Positions 34,636 through 47,400 of a stretch of 64,000 nt of DNA are shown here, one piece after another. Under the pieces are notes generated by a model. The model ran no database searches. It saw only the letters and a program-made list of their open reading frames with translations, and was not told the DNA's origin. The stretch comes from Opisthocomus hoazin (Eukaryota > Chordata > Aves > Opisthocomiformes > Opisthocomidae): positions 7,269,001-7,333,000 of the forward strand of contig NC_134442.1 of the NCBI RefSeq assembly GCF_030867145.1, read 5' to 3'. The position numbers and the translations under genes are program-made. How positions within the stretch are numbered: position 1 is the first letter of the stretch; every line of letters starts with the position of its first letter.

Positions 34636-35527
34636 GCTATCACCATCGACCTCTTGTAGGACAGAAAGAGGTCTTGTGAGGCAGCAGCTGCGTCCCACTG
34701 TGCAGGCTTTGAGCCAGCCCTGGGGACTCAGCTGACCAGCAGGTTGTCACTGGAGGACACTGGGGCTGCAAGGGTACGCATTTCCCAGCCATCACTTAGC
34801 TGCAGGGAGATCTGCTTTGACGGCCCCAGGCCAGAAGGACACGCACTGCACAGGCGGGCATTCACAGAGGCGTCTCTTGGACTTGCCAGGGCAGGAATCA
34901 CCGAGGGCAGAGGACAACAGCCCAAGAGCAGGGAAGTGCTGGCCTGTTTTTCAAGCCAAGGCGGCAAATTCACCTGCAGGGGCTCTCCTGAGCAGCGGCA
35001 CAAGTGCCAGCTGGCTGAAAGCATGCACAGCTCGCTCAAGGGCTGGGCTGAGTGCTTCGTGCCCCACTAACGCAGGGCAAAAACAAAGCGTGCTCACCTC
35101 GCCTGAACGAGCGGCTGCAGAGCTGTCACTCCCCGGGTCCAGGCGGGATCTCCACGTGTGCCCTGGGACACCCACGGGTGCGTACGCTGGAGCCGCACAC
35201 TTCCCATGCCTGGTGACGGAGGGCTCCACGCACGCCGGAGGAGCTGGAGAGCAGCAAGGCAGACGCTCAGTGCCCTCAGCACCAGGGCCGAGCCCTGCTC
35301 TCGCAGCAGGACGGGGCAGAGCCATCTCCCCGTTCCCCTGGGCAGCTGTCCCCAGCGCTCCACAGGCAAACTGCCAGGGCGGTGTGTTAGGGGTTGGAAG
35401 GGACCTCTGTGGGTCATCGCGTGGGCAGCGGCGTGCAGAGCAACGGCGGGCTGAGGGCAGCCGAGGCAGGAGAGCAGCCTTGCGCTCAGTGGGACCAGGC
35501 TGCTCTCTGCTCTGCCACCAAAGCTAA

Positions 35528-36339
35528 GACTTTGGAAAGTCAAAATGATGCTTTGGATGCTAGAAATATAGCTCTGGAGCCTAAAAAGAGGCTTTCTGCC
35601 TCCAAAATGAGAGTTAGGACCCTCAAAATGGAACTGTGGGCCCTAAAAGAAGGTTGTGAGTGATAAAAGACAGGTTTGGATCCCATAAACGAGGGCTTCA
35701 GCCCTGAAAATGGGGCTCTGGGCACTCCAAAGGATAGGCTAGATGCTACAAGGGACGCTTTAGACCCTGAAAAGGAGGGGAACGACTTGGTTCCTCCATG
35801 GCCTCCAGAAATGGAGATTTCGTCCCAAATAGAGGGCTCTGGGCACTCCAGTGGAGGCTTTCAGGTGTAAAAGAGGGCTTGGGACCCTTCAAAGTAGAGT
35901 TTAGACCCGCCAAAGGATGGCTTGGGGCTTAAGAATGCAACATTAGGCCCTGAAAATGGGGCTTTGGAAATTACATTGAGGCATTGAACCCTGAACTTCT
36001 GATGGTTTTAAGCCCTGAAGTGATGCTTTGGGTTTGAAAATCAGGGCTTTGTACTGTTGAAATGGGATTTTAGACCCTCAGAATGAAGCTTGGGACATCA
36101 AACAAACAAGGCTTCTAAGTCTAAAGGAGCAGTTTTGATTCTACATGGAGGCTTTGGCTCCTGAAAAGCAGGGTTTTGAAGATAAAGATGAGGGTTGAGA
36201 CCTCAAATGGAGACTTTGGACCCTATAAACAATGCTTTGGACTCTGAAAAGGAGGCTCTGCACCTTCAAAATGATGCTATGAGCCCTGGGTTTGGAACTT
36301 AGAAATGAGGGTTTGTACCCTAAAAAGGAGGCTTTGGGT
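35528..36339. repeat. 21-bp minisatellite M2 (U3, interrupted by E3)
   Basis: Ends at GGGT 36336-36339, left target-site copy of E3. Confidence 0.8.
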
Positions 36340-36802
36340 TGATAACTGTAAATGTAACAAATGTAACATGTAGGGGATGTTATCACTTCAGGTGGTCAGA
36401 AACAAGTCTTGGTTCTTTGTGAATATTAGGATGGTTGCAAGACAAGGGACTCCTGAATAATCCCTTTAGGCGCCTGGGCCTTGGGAGAACAGGTATGCAA
36501 ACTACAGAGATAAGGAGGCTGCAGGATAATCTGAAGATCCCTGCCGAGAGACGCCAAACAAACATGTGCGACGGATATTACCATATATTAATGAATTCTC
36601 GGAAAAGCCATTACTATGATAAACATTTCTTGGAAATGTAATGAATATGTATGTTAACATAGCATAAATACCTAGTAACTGTGTCTCTTCGGTGCACACG
36701 TTTGGAGGAGAGATCCCCCGTGTGCCCGGCGCCGCAATAAAGAATACCTGCTTAATAGTCTGCTGACTATTGAGTCTTCAATTCCGGCTTTTCACGGCAT
36801 CA
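36340..36802 (+). repeat. 5' LTR of E3 (463 bp, A/B mosaic)
   Basis: Type B at the AATATTAGG indel, GAGGCTGC, GATCCC, GACGGATATT and GATAAAC, but type A at GGATGG, GGCGCC, AATGAATATG and GCCGCAATAAA. Confidence 0.9.
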
Positions 36803-36806
36803 TTTC

Positions 36807-36824
36807 TGGCACCCCAGATGGGAC
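36807..36824 (+). promoter_or_regulatory. Primer binding site of E3
   Basis: Unchanged from E1. Confidence 0.65.
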
Positions 36825-37022
36825 CCGCTCTGCTCGGCTGCAGGACCCGCTGAGAACAGGACTCCCTAGGGTACCCCCGGGATTTCCCGGAGGGACTCCT
36901 CGCCTCACTCGGATCACTGCGGGAGCAGACAAGGACCATCTAAACAAGTAAAGGTATTCTTTTTTTCCTTTCTTTCTCTGTTTTGGTATGTGAGACCGGT
37001 CATTTGGAGAGTTCTCATAAGT

Positions 37023-37040
37023 CGTAGGAGACGTCCTACG
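37023..37040 (+). promoter_or_regulatory. GACG-loop leader hairpin of E3
   Basis: Stem and loop unchanged from E1. Confidence 0.6.
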
Positions 37041-37086
37041 CTAAGCGCTGTACACCAGGCTGCTAGTGCCTGAGGGTGTACGTCTT

Positions 37087-37286
37087 GGTGCGTTGGTGCA
37101 AGCACGGGTTGTGTTTTGCACTTCTGTAATAACGTGCTTTTGGTATTGTTGTATTGGTGCGTTGGTGCAGGCACGGGTTGTGTTTTGCACTTCTGTAATA
37201 ACGTGCTTTTGGTATTGTTGTATTGGTGCGTTGGTGCAGGCACGGGTTGTGTTTTGCACTTCTGTAATAACGTGCTTTTGGTATTG
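37087..37286. repeat. 69-bp leader repeat, three copies (E3)
   Basis: Units start at 37087, 37156 and 37225. The first has GCAAGCACGG, the others GCAGGCACGG. Confidence 0.9.
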
Positions 37287-37527
37287 GTACACCTAGGAAA
37301 CCTGCTTAAGTTGTACTTCTGGTGATACGGATTTGTTGGTATTGAACTCGGATATCGGATATATCGGATACTGGCTCGTTAAGAACCTTGTACGGCGAAC
37401 CTCTTTTTTTATGTGACCAGAATATTAATTGTGACATTTGCGGAACGTGGTCAAAGCGGGACAGAAGGGGACAACAGTTTAGAATTTTAAGACAAAGATA
37501 ACAGAAGTACAGAATCAGTAAAGTAAA

Positions 37528-37629
37528 ATGGGGGGACAGCAAAGCAGTGGTATTTTAAAGAAAAGCCCCTTAGGATGTATTCTAGCACATTGGAAAGCTT
37601 GTGTGACTGTGTATGAAGCCTCTGTGTGA
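37528..37629 (+). pseudogene. gag N-terminal stub (E3)
   Basis: Two bases (GT) present near 37610 and absent in E1 and E2 keep the frame open five codons longer, to a TGA at 37627-37629. Confidence 0.5.
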
Positions 37630-38588
37630 AAGACAAATAACTCAAAAAAAAAAAAAAAAAAAAAAAACAAACCACCACGTACGTTTGGTATGTTCTGCTG
37701 ATTTCCAGTTTTTGACTTGGGACTGTTGTATTTGAACTCTGAGTCTTCGGGGCCGTGGTTTATGATTTCTTAAGTATCAGTGCAGGGTCTTCCCGTGGGG
37801 GGGATTTTGAGAGCCTCTCCCAGGATCTAGACGGCAACATTGGGAAAAGTAGGGGGAGACCCCTCACTCAACAACATCTTAATAATGTATGGGGTTTGGT
37901 TTGCTTAAAGAAAATCGGCATGATTTAGGAATTGAGTTGGGAATTTGGGGATTGGTTTTAAAATACAAGTTGGTATATATTGTGGGGTTACAAGTTCTCT
38001 AGTTATTTGGCATTGATCGATCGTTTAGGGACTCTGGTTTGGGGGTATGTATTAAATATACTGTATATATTGTTTTGAAAGAGCTCTATGTATATAAACA
38101 TGTTAACTGAAGTGGTTTGCCTGTATATATTGTTGTACTTAGGTGACACAGTTTGTAAACAGAAGGATTTTAAAAGATCGCTTCTAGGTTGTGTGTGTGT
38201 GTGTGTGTTGTGTTAACCGATTGGTGGAGGAGTTGAGAAGTTATTTTATTGTAACATGAGCTTCGGAGGGAGGTGATGCCCTCACAAACAATTAATTGAA
38301 TTATGATATGTTGTTAGAATTGATGCGGTTTTGTGGACAGTTAAAAAGTATTGGAGATGAAAAGTTTCACGCGGTATTGAAAAGAAAAAAAAAAAAAATC
38401 CAAAGGAAAACCCCTCTGGATTTTACAGAGGCTTGTGTAAAGTGATTAGAACAGAAAGGTATCAAGTTACAAGCTGCTTTGCTAGCTGCTGCTCCAAATG
38501 AAAAAAAAAAAAAAAAAGCAGCAAAGTTCTTAGAAGTTAAGCAACAGAAAAACAAAATGAAAAAGAGGGGAAACAAGGTAACTTTTTA
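37630..38588. other. Degenerate gag-pro region (E3)
   Basis: As E1 but with a pure A-run of about 22 instead of the 90-base A/G tract, and a five-base deletion (AATACAAG) near 37962. No gene seen. Confidence 0.65.
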
Positions 38589-41414
38589 CAGTATGGACTA
38601 CTAGTGGAGTGTGAATCAGAATACAATACTCCTGTGTTACCAGTAAAAAAAGAAACAAAAACAGGTGGAACTTATTGGGTAGTACAGGATTTAAGAGAAG
38701 TGAATAAGATTGTTAGGGACGTACACCATGTGGTAGCAAGTATGGTTTACGGTATTGGATTTAAATGATGCATTCTTCTGTCTGCCTTTAGCCAAAGAAA
38801 GTCTGAATTTATTTGCATTTGAGTGGGAAAATCCTACCACGGGTAAAAAACCCCAGCTTGCCTGGACAGTGTTACCCCAAGGTTTTAAGCATAGCCCAAC
38901 GATCTTTGGAAATCAACTAACACGAGAACTTGAAGCATGGAACCCTTCCTCCAGAGATGGAACCCTTTTACAGTACATTAATAGCAACTGAAACAAAACC
39001 TGACTGTATACAGTAGACTATCAGTTTGTTAAAGTTTTTGAGATTAAATGGGTATCAAGTCTCTCAACAGGAAGCTCAGATGGTGCGGCAACGGGTAACC
39101 TACCTTGGATGCGAGCTGTCTGGACAAAGAGAACTAGGAACAGAACAGAATGAAGCCATCTGCAGGACTCCCCTCCGTCAGACGGTAAAAGAGCTCAGGA
39201 CCTTTCTGGGACTGACAGGTTGGTGCTGGTTATGAATTTATAATTATGGAATAATAGTGAGACCCTTATGTGAACTTTTGAAAAACAACCCCACCCGATT
39301 GATGTGGTCCAAAGAAGCTCAAAATGCATTTCAGACACTTAAGAAGGATCTAATGAAGGCCCCGGCTCTGGGCCTGCCTGATGTTACTAAACCCTTTTGG
39401 CTGTTTTCTTATGAGACACAAGGCATAGCTCTGGGGATCCTAGCTCAACAGCTGGGACCCTACAAAAGAGCTGTGGCCTATTTTGCTGAACAGCTGGATG
39501 GAGTAAGCAAAGGATGGCCAGGATGTCTGCAAGCTGTGGCGGCGGTGGTCTTGACTATTCAGGAAGCCCGAAAATTCACCTTGGGCAAGAGATCACAGTA
39601 CCGATCTCACACAGAATATCAGCTGTACTGCAACAAAAAGGGAACTACTGGCTTTCCCCATCCCAATTTCTACGATACCAGGGACTAATACTACGAACCC
39701 AGCTTCTTTTCTCAGCGGATTAATCTCTGAACCATTGGTACCTGATTGCTTAGAAACCATAGAGACTGTGTACTCCAGCAGACCAGATCTGAAAGAGGAA
39801 CCCCTGGAAGATGCACAGGACTCCTGGTTCACGGATGGAAGCAGCATTGTCGGACAAGGTATTCGAAAGGCCAGGTATGTGGTGACAACAGCAGCCGAAG
39901 TAGTTTGTTCTCAATCATTACCTGCTAGAACATCAGCTCAAAAGGCTGAAACTATTGCCCTAACTAGGGCTCTGGAGTTAACAAAAGGAAAAAGATAAAT
40001 ATATGGACAGATTCCAAATATGCCTTTGGAGTTGTCCACGCTCATGGGACAATTTGGAAGGAGCGAGGACTACTAACTGCGCAAGGGAAGCAGATTAAAT
40101 ATGCTGATGAAATCCTTCGACTATTAGAAGCTGTTCAACTACCAGCAAAAGTTGCCATCGTGAACTGCCGAGGACACCTGAAGGGTAACACTGACCAGGA
40201 AAGAGGTAACAGGTTGGCTGACTCTGAAGCTAAACAGGCAGCAGAGAGAATGTAAGAGATTTTAGCCTTAATTCCAGATTATAGAAATAGAAACCTGAGT
40301 GACCAAGAAAATGTTGAGTATTCTAAAGCTGATGAAGAATTAATAGAGGGATTAGGGGGCCAAGTTCCATCCCAGGGGTGGGCCTACTTAAGTGATGGCA
40401 GAATTATAATCCCTGCTAAACAGATATGGGGGGTGGTTAAAGAAGAACACAATAGGACACACTGGGGAGCGGACTCCCTGTACAAATTTTTAAATCAGAA
40501 ATTAATAGGGAAAAATTTGTATACTACAGTCCGACAAGTAACCCAACAGTGTGAAACGTGTTTAAAAATAACCCCAATACAGGTAACCGGGTACAATTAG
40601 GAGGTATTGGGAAGGGAAGTATACGGGGACAACATTGGCAAATTGATTTCTCTGAACTTCCAGGAAAAGGAGGGTACAGGTACTTATTAGTACTCACGGA
40701 TACCTTTTCAGGTTGGCCAGAAGCATTCCCTTGTAGAACAAATAAAGCAAGGGAAATAACTAAGGTATTATTAAATGAAATAATACCTCGATTTGGGGTA
40801 CCGACAATTATCTCCTCAGATAGGGGGATGCATTTTTGTGCAGAAGTAGTGCAACAGGTCAGCAAACTGTTAGGAATCAATTGGCAGTTACATACGCCCT
40901 ACAGACCACAAGCCAGTGGGCAAGTAGAAAAGATGCAAAAATATGCCAAAAAGCAAATCTATATTGGTACCAAGCATTGCCTATTGCACTACTTCGGATA
41001 CGTGTAAAACCTAGGGCCAAAGAAAATTTGAGCCCTTTTGAGATAGTATATGGGAGACCATATCAGGCTAAACATCGGGGGGAAGATTTGAACCAGTTGG
41101 GAAATCAGTATCTACAAAATTATGTTATATCCTTAGGAAAACAATTAGAAAGGATTAGTAAAAATGTTTTGGGTACCAGGGCTAAAGGGTTAGATCACTC
41201 GATCCATCCATTTCGCCCTGGAGATTGGGTTTATGTTAAGAATTTTTCAGGTGATCCACTGAGAGAGAAGTGGAATGGACCTTACCAGGTATTGCTGACC
41301 ACCTTCACTGCAATCAAGATTAGAGAACAACCGGCCTGGATCCATTATTCCCGAGTGAAGAAGGCTCCTAAACCAGGATGGATGGTCGAAAAGGCTGGCG
41401 GTTTGAAACTATGA
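38589..41414 (+). pseudogene. ERV pol, frameshifted (E3)
   Basis: Same length and breaks as E1; lacks the 11-base insertion of E2. Private changes include CACTGGGGAGC in the zinc-motif part of integrase (Arg to Gly). Confidence 0.9.
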
Positions 41415-42268
41415 TTGCGGTGGTAACTTTGTTAAACCTAGGCTTTTTAGGATACTGCGATCATGACAACTCGAACTACATGACTGGACCAAGATTTGAT
41501 TGTTGGATTTGTACTGCCTTACCAAAAGGTGACATGAGACTCCCTTTATACGGGGTATGATCCACTCATTGGAATTGTGACAATCCCAGATATTGGTCAG
41601 CAATAATAGCTGCCTATGGAAAGCAAGATCCAACACTTGTTCGTGCTGACCCCCTTCCATACACACAAAAATTGTACTTGCAGGGATGGGTGGAATGATT
41701 ATTTGATCAACAAAACTGCAGTAGAAGTAGGAACTTGCAATTTGAAAGGGACAGGCATGATATATATGGATTTTTGTAGCAGAACCCAATTAGAAACCTA
41801 TAGCCCCTCGAACTGGGATTTTCTGAGGAATGTACCAATTGGCTGGGTAAACTGCGAAACATTTTACGGAGCTAATCTCACAGCCACTGATGGGCCCTGT
41901 AAATATACCTGACGGGTATTGGTGGCGATGTGGTGATGGCATTAGCAGAAAGCAGCTCCCTGCGGGTTGGAAGGGAATGTGTACCATAGGTCATCTAGTC
42001 AGCCAGGACCGAATATATAATCAGTCCCAAATACCTAAAGGCATATTAAGAACATCATGGAGACGAGCCAAACGGGAAGACAACCCACTTGTAAGTAGGG
42101 GAACAAAATTTAACCTCTTGGCTCCCCAATTTAGTGTGATTGAAACAATTGTTCATGGGAATGATCACACTGGTCGTTTTAGGAATACTTGTTTGCATGT
42201 CTCTCAAATGTCTCCTTTGGTGTTGTCGGGATTCAGTTGAGACACACAGTGATTGGAAAAAGGAATAA
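41378..42268 (+). pseudogene. ERV env remnant (E3)
   Basis: E2-type variants near the 3' end; anchor frame 42155-42268. Confidence 0.82.
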
Positions 42269-42353
42269 GATTAGGCACCAAATAGAATTATTTGAAAATA
42301 ATACCTACAAAATAGAATAGTGAGGATTCATAGCTTTCTAGCTACAAATCCTC

Positions 42354-42369
42354 AAAAGAAAAGGAGGGA
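42354..42369 (+). promoter_or_regulatory. Polypurine tract of E3
   Basis: Unchanged. Confidence 0.8.
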
Positions 42370-42370
42370 T

Positions 42371-42833
42371 TGATAACTGTAAATGTAACAAATGTAACAT
42401 GTAGGGGATGTTATCACTTCAGGTGGTCAGAAACAAGTCTTGGTTCTTTGTGAATATTAGGACGGTTGCAAGACAAGGGACTCCTGAATAATCCCTTTAG
42501 GCGCCTGGGCCTTGGGAGAACAGGTATGCAAACTACAGAGATAAGGAGGCTGCAGGATAATCTGAAGACCCCTGCCGAGAGACGCCAAACAAACATGTGC
42601 GATGGACATTACCATATATTAATGAATTCTCGGAAAAGCCATTACTATGATTAACATTTCTTGGAAATGTAATTAATATGTATGTTAACATAGCATAAAT
42701 ACCTAGTAACTGTGTCTCTTCGGTGCACACGTTTGGAGGAGAGATCCCCCGTGTGCCCGGCGCCGTAATAAAGAATACCTGCTTAATAGTCTGCTGACTA
42801 TTGAGTCTTCAATTCCGGCTTTTCACGGCATCA
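42371..42833 (+). repeat. 3' LTR of E3 (463 bp, A/B mosaic)
   Basis: Type A at GGCGCC, GACCCC, GATGGACATT and GATTAAC; type B at AATATTAGGACGG, GAGGCTGC, AATTAATATG and GCCGTAATAAA. Over the GACCCC to GATTAAC stretch it is the mirror image of the 5' LTR of the same provirus. Confidence 0.9.
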
Positions 42834-43601
42834 GGGTCCTAAAAAGAAGGCATTAAAACCTACAATAAAAGTTTGGACACTAAAGATGAGTCCTGGAGAC
42901 CAAGCGCCACCCCCACCCCGTCCCTTGGCAATGACAGACTCACAGCTGAGGATGGTGGCCCTCTTGCAGGGGCGGGCGCTGGCGGCGGCGGGGCAGAGAG
43001 CGGTGCAGAGGAGGTGCAGGCGGCCTCGCTGTCGCAGCCCTCGTGGAGGCAGCGGCAGGTCTGGCCCCGTCTCAGCAGGGCGGGCAGCGTCAGGAAGGAG
43101 ATGATGTGCAGGAGCTGTGGGGATGGGGGAGAGCATCAGCCCTGGGACGCCCCTGCTTCGGGGGGCAGACCCCAGCCCCACACCCCCCCCGTCCTCGCCA
43201 CCTCAGGGCAGACACTGGACGGCAGCCACGTCCTGCCCCTCCTCACCACCCTGCAGGCTGCTGCGGGGTCGCTGGGGCTGCGCGGAGGGGATGTGGGGGA
43301 GCCGATGGCCCCAGGGCAAGCATCACCCCCACCCAGCCTTGTCCACCCCACCGCCACCCCGGCGGCCTCACCATCATGGAGACGGGGGGTTCCAGAACAC
43401 GGGGACAGCTGGGGGGTGCAGAGGAGACAGAGAGGAGCGCTGCAAGGGGGGAGGAGGGGCCCTGGGCCTGGTCCAGGGGCTGCTCGGCCTCGGGGAAGGC
43501 CCCACAGGAGCCATGGTGAAGCTGGGCCTGGCTGCAATCGGGGCCCGCCTCCTTCCCATGTAGTCTTGGCCGGCAGAGGTCGGGAGGGCTGTCAGTCTCC
43601 T

Positions 43602-44590
43602 CCCCTGAGGTGCTGCTGCCTCTGATTGGCCCCCTTGTGGTCAGGCTGCTGGGTTACAGTGCCTGCCCTTCACCTGAGGGAATGACCTGCCATTGGCTGC
43701 CAGGGCTGTCACTCTGCCCAGATGCAATGCCCACCCGCCCCTGAGGTGCTGCTGCCTCTGATTGGACCCCAGGTGGTCAGGCTGCTGGGTTACAGTGCCT
43801 GCCCTTCACCTGAAGTGATGACCTGCCATTGGCTGACAGTGCTGTCACTCTGCCCAGATGCAGTGCCCACCCTCCCCTGAGGTGACGCTGCCTCTGATTG
43901 GCCCCCTTGTGGTCAGGCTGCTGGGTTACAGTGCCTGCCCTTCACCTGAGGGAATGACCTGCCATTGGCTGCCAGGGCTGTCACTCTGCCCAGATGCAAT
44001 GCCCACCCGCCCCTGAGGTGCTGCTGCCTCTGATTGGACCCCAGGTGGTCAGGCTGCTGGGTTACAGTGCCTGCCCTTCACCTGAAGTGATGACCTGCCA
44101 TTGGCTGACAGTGCTGTCACTCTGCCCAGATGCAGTGCCCACCCTCCCCTGAGGTGACGCTGCCTCTGATTGGCCCCCTTGTGGTCAGGCTGCTGGGTTA
44201 CAGTGCCTGCCCTTCACCTGAGGGAATGACCTGCCATTGGCTGCCAGGGCTGTCACTCTGCCCAGATGCAATGCCCACCCGCCCCTGAGGTGCTGCTGCC
44301 TCTGATTGGACCCCAGGTGGTCAGGCTGCTGGGCTGCAGTGCCTGCCCTTCACCTGAAGTGATGACCTGCCATTGGCTGACAGTGCTGTCACTCTGCCCA
44401 GATGCAGTGCCCACCCTCCCCTGAGGTGACGCTGCCTCTGATTGGCCCCCTTTGCGTTCAGGCTGCCCCGCTGGGTGCCTGCCCTTCATTTGAAATGTGA
44501 CCTCTGATTGGCTACCTGGGCTGTCGCTCTGCCATGGTGTGGGGCCCACCCTCCCCTGAGGTGCTGCTCTCCGCTATTGGCTGCCTGAGG
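43602..44590. repeat. 136-bp CCAAT VNTR, seven units (U4)
   Basis: CCCCTGAGGTG at 43602, 43738, 43874, 44010, 44146, 44282, 44418 and 44553. Unit variants alternate in pairs (GGGTTACAG with GAGGGAATGA, then GAAGTGATGA), so growth was by two additional 272-bp dimers. At least 14 CCAAT motifs result. Confidence 0.9.
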
Positions 44591-46091
44591 GGCCGCTCTC
44601 CCCTCCGCCGGTGCCTGCCCTGCTCCCAGGCGATGTGGTGATGAACTCCACAGGGTGGGCTGGGTGCTCGCGGTGACCCTGTGGGCACGGCAGAGCAGGG
44701 AGCTTCCGCTGGGGAGGGAGCGGCAGCCATCGCCCCGTCCAACCGCCCGCCCTGCAGGGCTGGCCCGGCCTGACAGCAGAGCATGGAGGGCACTGCCCAA
44801 AGGGCTCCTGGGCACGGACAGGCCGGGGGCACCGACCGCCTCTCAGGCAGCCTGTCCCAGCGCCCGGCCGCCCTCTCGGTGCAGAAACGGATCCTTGAGC
44901 CCAGCTGAACCCGCCCTGACGCAGCTCTGAGCCGTTCCCACGCATCCTGTCCCTGGACCCCAGCAGCAGAGCTCAGCACCTCCCTCTCACGTCCCCTCCT
45001 GGGGAAGCTGTGGAGAGCGGTGAAGTGGGACAGGGAAATACGCGGCTGTGGGCAAGAACAGACAGGTTGGGGCCCCAAAAATGAGGATTTTGGCCCTGAA
45101 AATGAGGCTTTGCAGGTGAGGACTCTGGACTGAGGCACAGGGAACCTTCCCCCGGCTCAGGGCAAGGCTGCGCCAGCCCAGAGCACGCAGGAGGTGGCCG
45201 CCTCTGCACCGCGGCACGAGTGGCGACTCGCCGGCTTGGCAGGGCGCGGGGCCTTTCCATGCCCGGGGGTGTCTGGGGAGGGGGCAGGCTGCCTAAAGCG
45301 TCTCCCCTCCTCCTCCCCTCCAGGTCTCTGTGCTCCAGCGGGGCAGCTGGGGCTCTGCTGTAAGGACACCCGGGGTCAGCATGCGCTGTGCTGCCTTGGG
45401 CTGCTGGGAAGGGATGGCATTGGGATGCTCCCCGGGCAACCCTGCTTCCCCCGGGGGCTGCCATTTCCCTTTTTCCCACCCAGCTGCCAGGCAGCCATGC
45501 TGCTGTCGGAGGGGCAGGCTCTGCTCCAGGCCCCGGCTGGGGTGAGGCTGACACTGCCCTACCAAAGCCCTCCTGCTACACAGCTGTGGGATTCTGGGAG
45601 AAGGTGAGCACACAGGGTGTGTGCAAAGCAGTAACATTTGAGCACCTGCTTCTTGTCAGCATCCACACCTTCCCGAGCTCACACTCCTTCTGTCTCCTCC
45701 TCTGGTGATATTTCCACATTTCTTCTCTCAGTCTAGGTTTCTCCTGGAGAAGAGAGGTTGTACAATATGTTGGAAATACCTGTGGTCGCGCCACCCCTAC
45801 ACAAAGAAAAACTTTTTCTTCACGATTCAGGAGCTTAGCCCAGACGTATCAAGCACATTACCCAGGACTAGGAGCCAGGAGATTCCAGAAGCTGAGTTTC
45901 AGCTCTAGAGAAGAGTTGTTTTGTGATCTGGGATGACCCCACCTTCCTCCATCACTTTCTCTGTTGGCCAAATGACCAGTGAAACGCCGGCCTGCCTGAG
46001 GTGAAGCTGAAGGACTTGTTTCTCTTGGTAAGGGCTTGGGCTGGCAGAAGTCACTCTGTGCCTGCCAAACAAGTCCCTTTTGGGAACTCAC

Positions 46092-46891
46092 CTCTTGCAG
46101 TCGTGGAACCCCAGCCACTGACGTAGCAGCTTCTCAGCTGCGACACTCTCAGCCAGGCGTCGGGCACACAGGCAAGCTGCACGTAGTAGCCGCACAGGAC
46201 AGGCTGGTCCAATTCCAGCAAGGCAATGTCGTTCCTCTGCGTGATGTTGTAGTAGTGCTCGTGAACCAGTAGCCGCTTAATAGTGCGCACTTGGGTCTCA
46301 GGGCCCAGCTGAGTCAAGTGGCTGGCCCCGATCACCACGTGCCACATGGTGATGTGCCTGCAAGGCAGGTGGAGAGAGGGGTCAGAGGGAGCGCAGCCAC
46401 GTGCTGCAAGCAGCCCAGCAGTTGCCTGCCTTCTGCTGCACAGGGCAGAGAGGAAGGCAGCGCTACGGAGGGTGCGACTGCCCTAGCACGCCTTGGGCAC
46501 AAGGAGTCTCGGGCGGGAGGCTGCTAGGAAGCCGTGGCGTGAGCCCAGCCCTCTCGCGAGCAGTCTCTCAGCTGGGCTTGGCAGTGCCCAGGCACTGGGC
46601 GTGCTGCAGGGAAGCGGGATGGCGCTAGCACGTGCTGCTGTGGAGCGGGCACGTGCTAGTGCTGTGGGGCTGTTCCCTGGTCCTCCTTACCCGGGCGTGA
46701 TGAAGCAGTGGGCTGCTGTCAGCACCCACTGTGGGCTGATGAGAGACCCTCCGCAGACATGCGCCATGCCTCCTATGATGGGCTTCTGGATGCTGACGAT
46801 CCAGGGCCAGGCCCCTAGCTGGGCATCGGTGCCACCCACGACGCGTGACATGCCGTAGTAAGAATCCACGGGCCGGTGCCCGCAGGTCCCT
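46092..46891 (-). pseudogene. ACR: Acrosin-like fragment, exons 46691-46891 and 46092-46357 (U4)
   Basis: Same protein as U1-U3; silent TCT variant shared with U2 and U3. Confidence 0.8.
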
Positions 46892-47400
46892 CTGTAAGCA
46901 GAAACTGATGAATGTCCTGCTCGGTGGCTTGCTGCTGTTCAGGCTGCAGGTCAGCCCCCTTCCCCCCCACCAGGCGCTGCATGGACAGCAGGGCCGCGGA
47001 ACCCTGTGGGGCATGCGTCCATCTACCCCTGTTTGTGCTTGAGCCCCGTAGGCGAGTTGTGCCAGCGGCCTGGCTGCTGGCAAGGAACTGAGGCTCCCAC
47101 ATGGCGTTTGGGAAGCTTTGGTGTGGCACAGATGGAGCACGCTCCACGCTGGCTCTGTCATTGCCAAGGGACGGGGTGGGGGTGGCGCTTGGTCATTCTC
47201 GAGTGTTTAGTTTTCTAAGGTATTTTGTTTTATAATATGTTGCATGTAGATTACTGTATGTAGAGTACGCATTGCTCTGTACAGTACGTATTGTGTAGTT
47301 TTTATTGTTTTGCAGCCATTGTGGGTATTGTGGGTATGGTAGGTATGGGACTGCGCTATACAGTTTATTATTGTCTGTATTATATTGTACCCCGAACGGG

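Larger units (their letters stand above)
28718..36339. repeat. Amplicon unit U3 (period 7,618 bp)
   Basis: Same 5-base deletion as U2 (near 30981). Private changes include GCTCCGGGG near 29041 and GCTGCGGGG near 29293. Gene-free stretches: 28776-29485, 29931-31426, 33462-33800, 34636-35527. Confidence 0.92.
36340..42833 (+). mobile_element. Gammaretrovirus-like provirus E3, defective (6,494 bp)
   Basis: Same insertion base; GGGT at 36336-36339 and 42834-42837. It differs from E1 and E2 by a third 69-bp leader repeat, a much shorter A-tract (37645-37667) and mosaic LTRs. From the middle onward it is closest to E2. Confidence 0.92.

Noticed and set aside
37041-37296. Open frames over the 69-bp leader repeats giving 23-residue peptide repeats
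   Set aside because: 69 is a multiple of three, so repeats stay open by chance; they lie in the untranslated retroviral leader and no start or motif supports translation.
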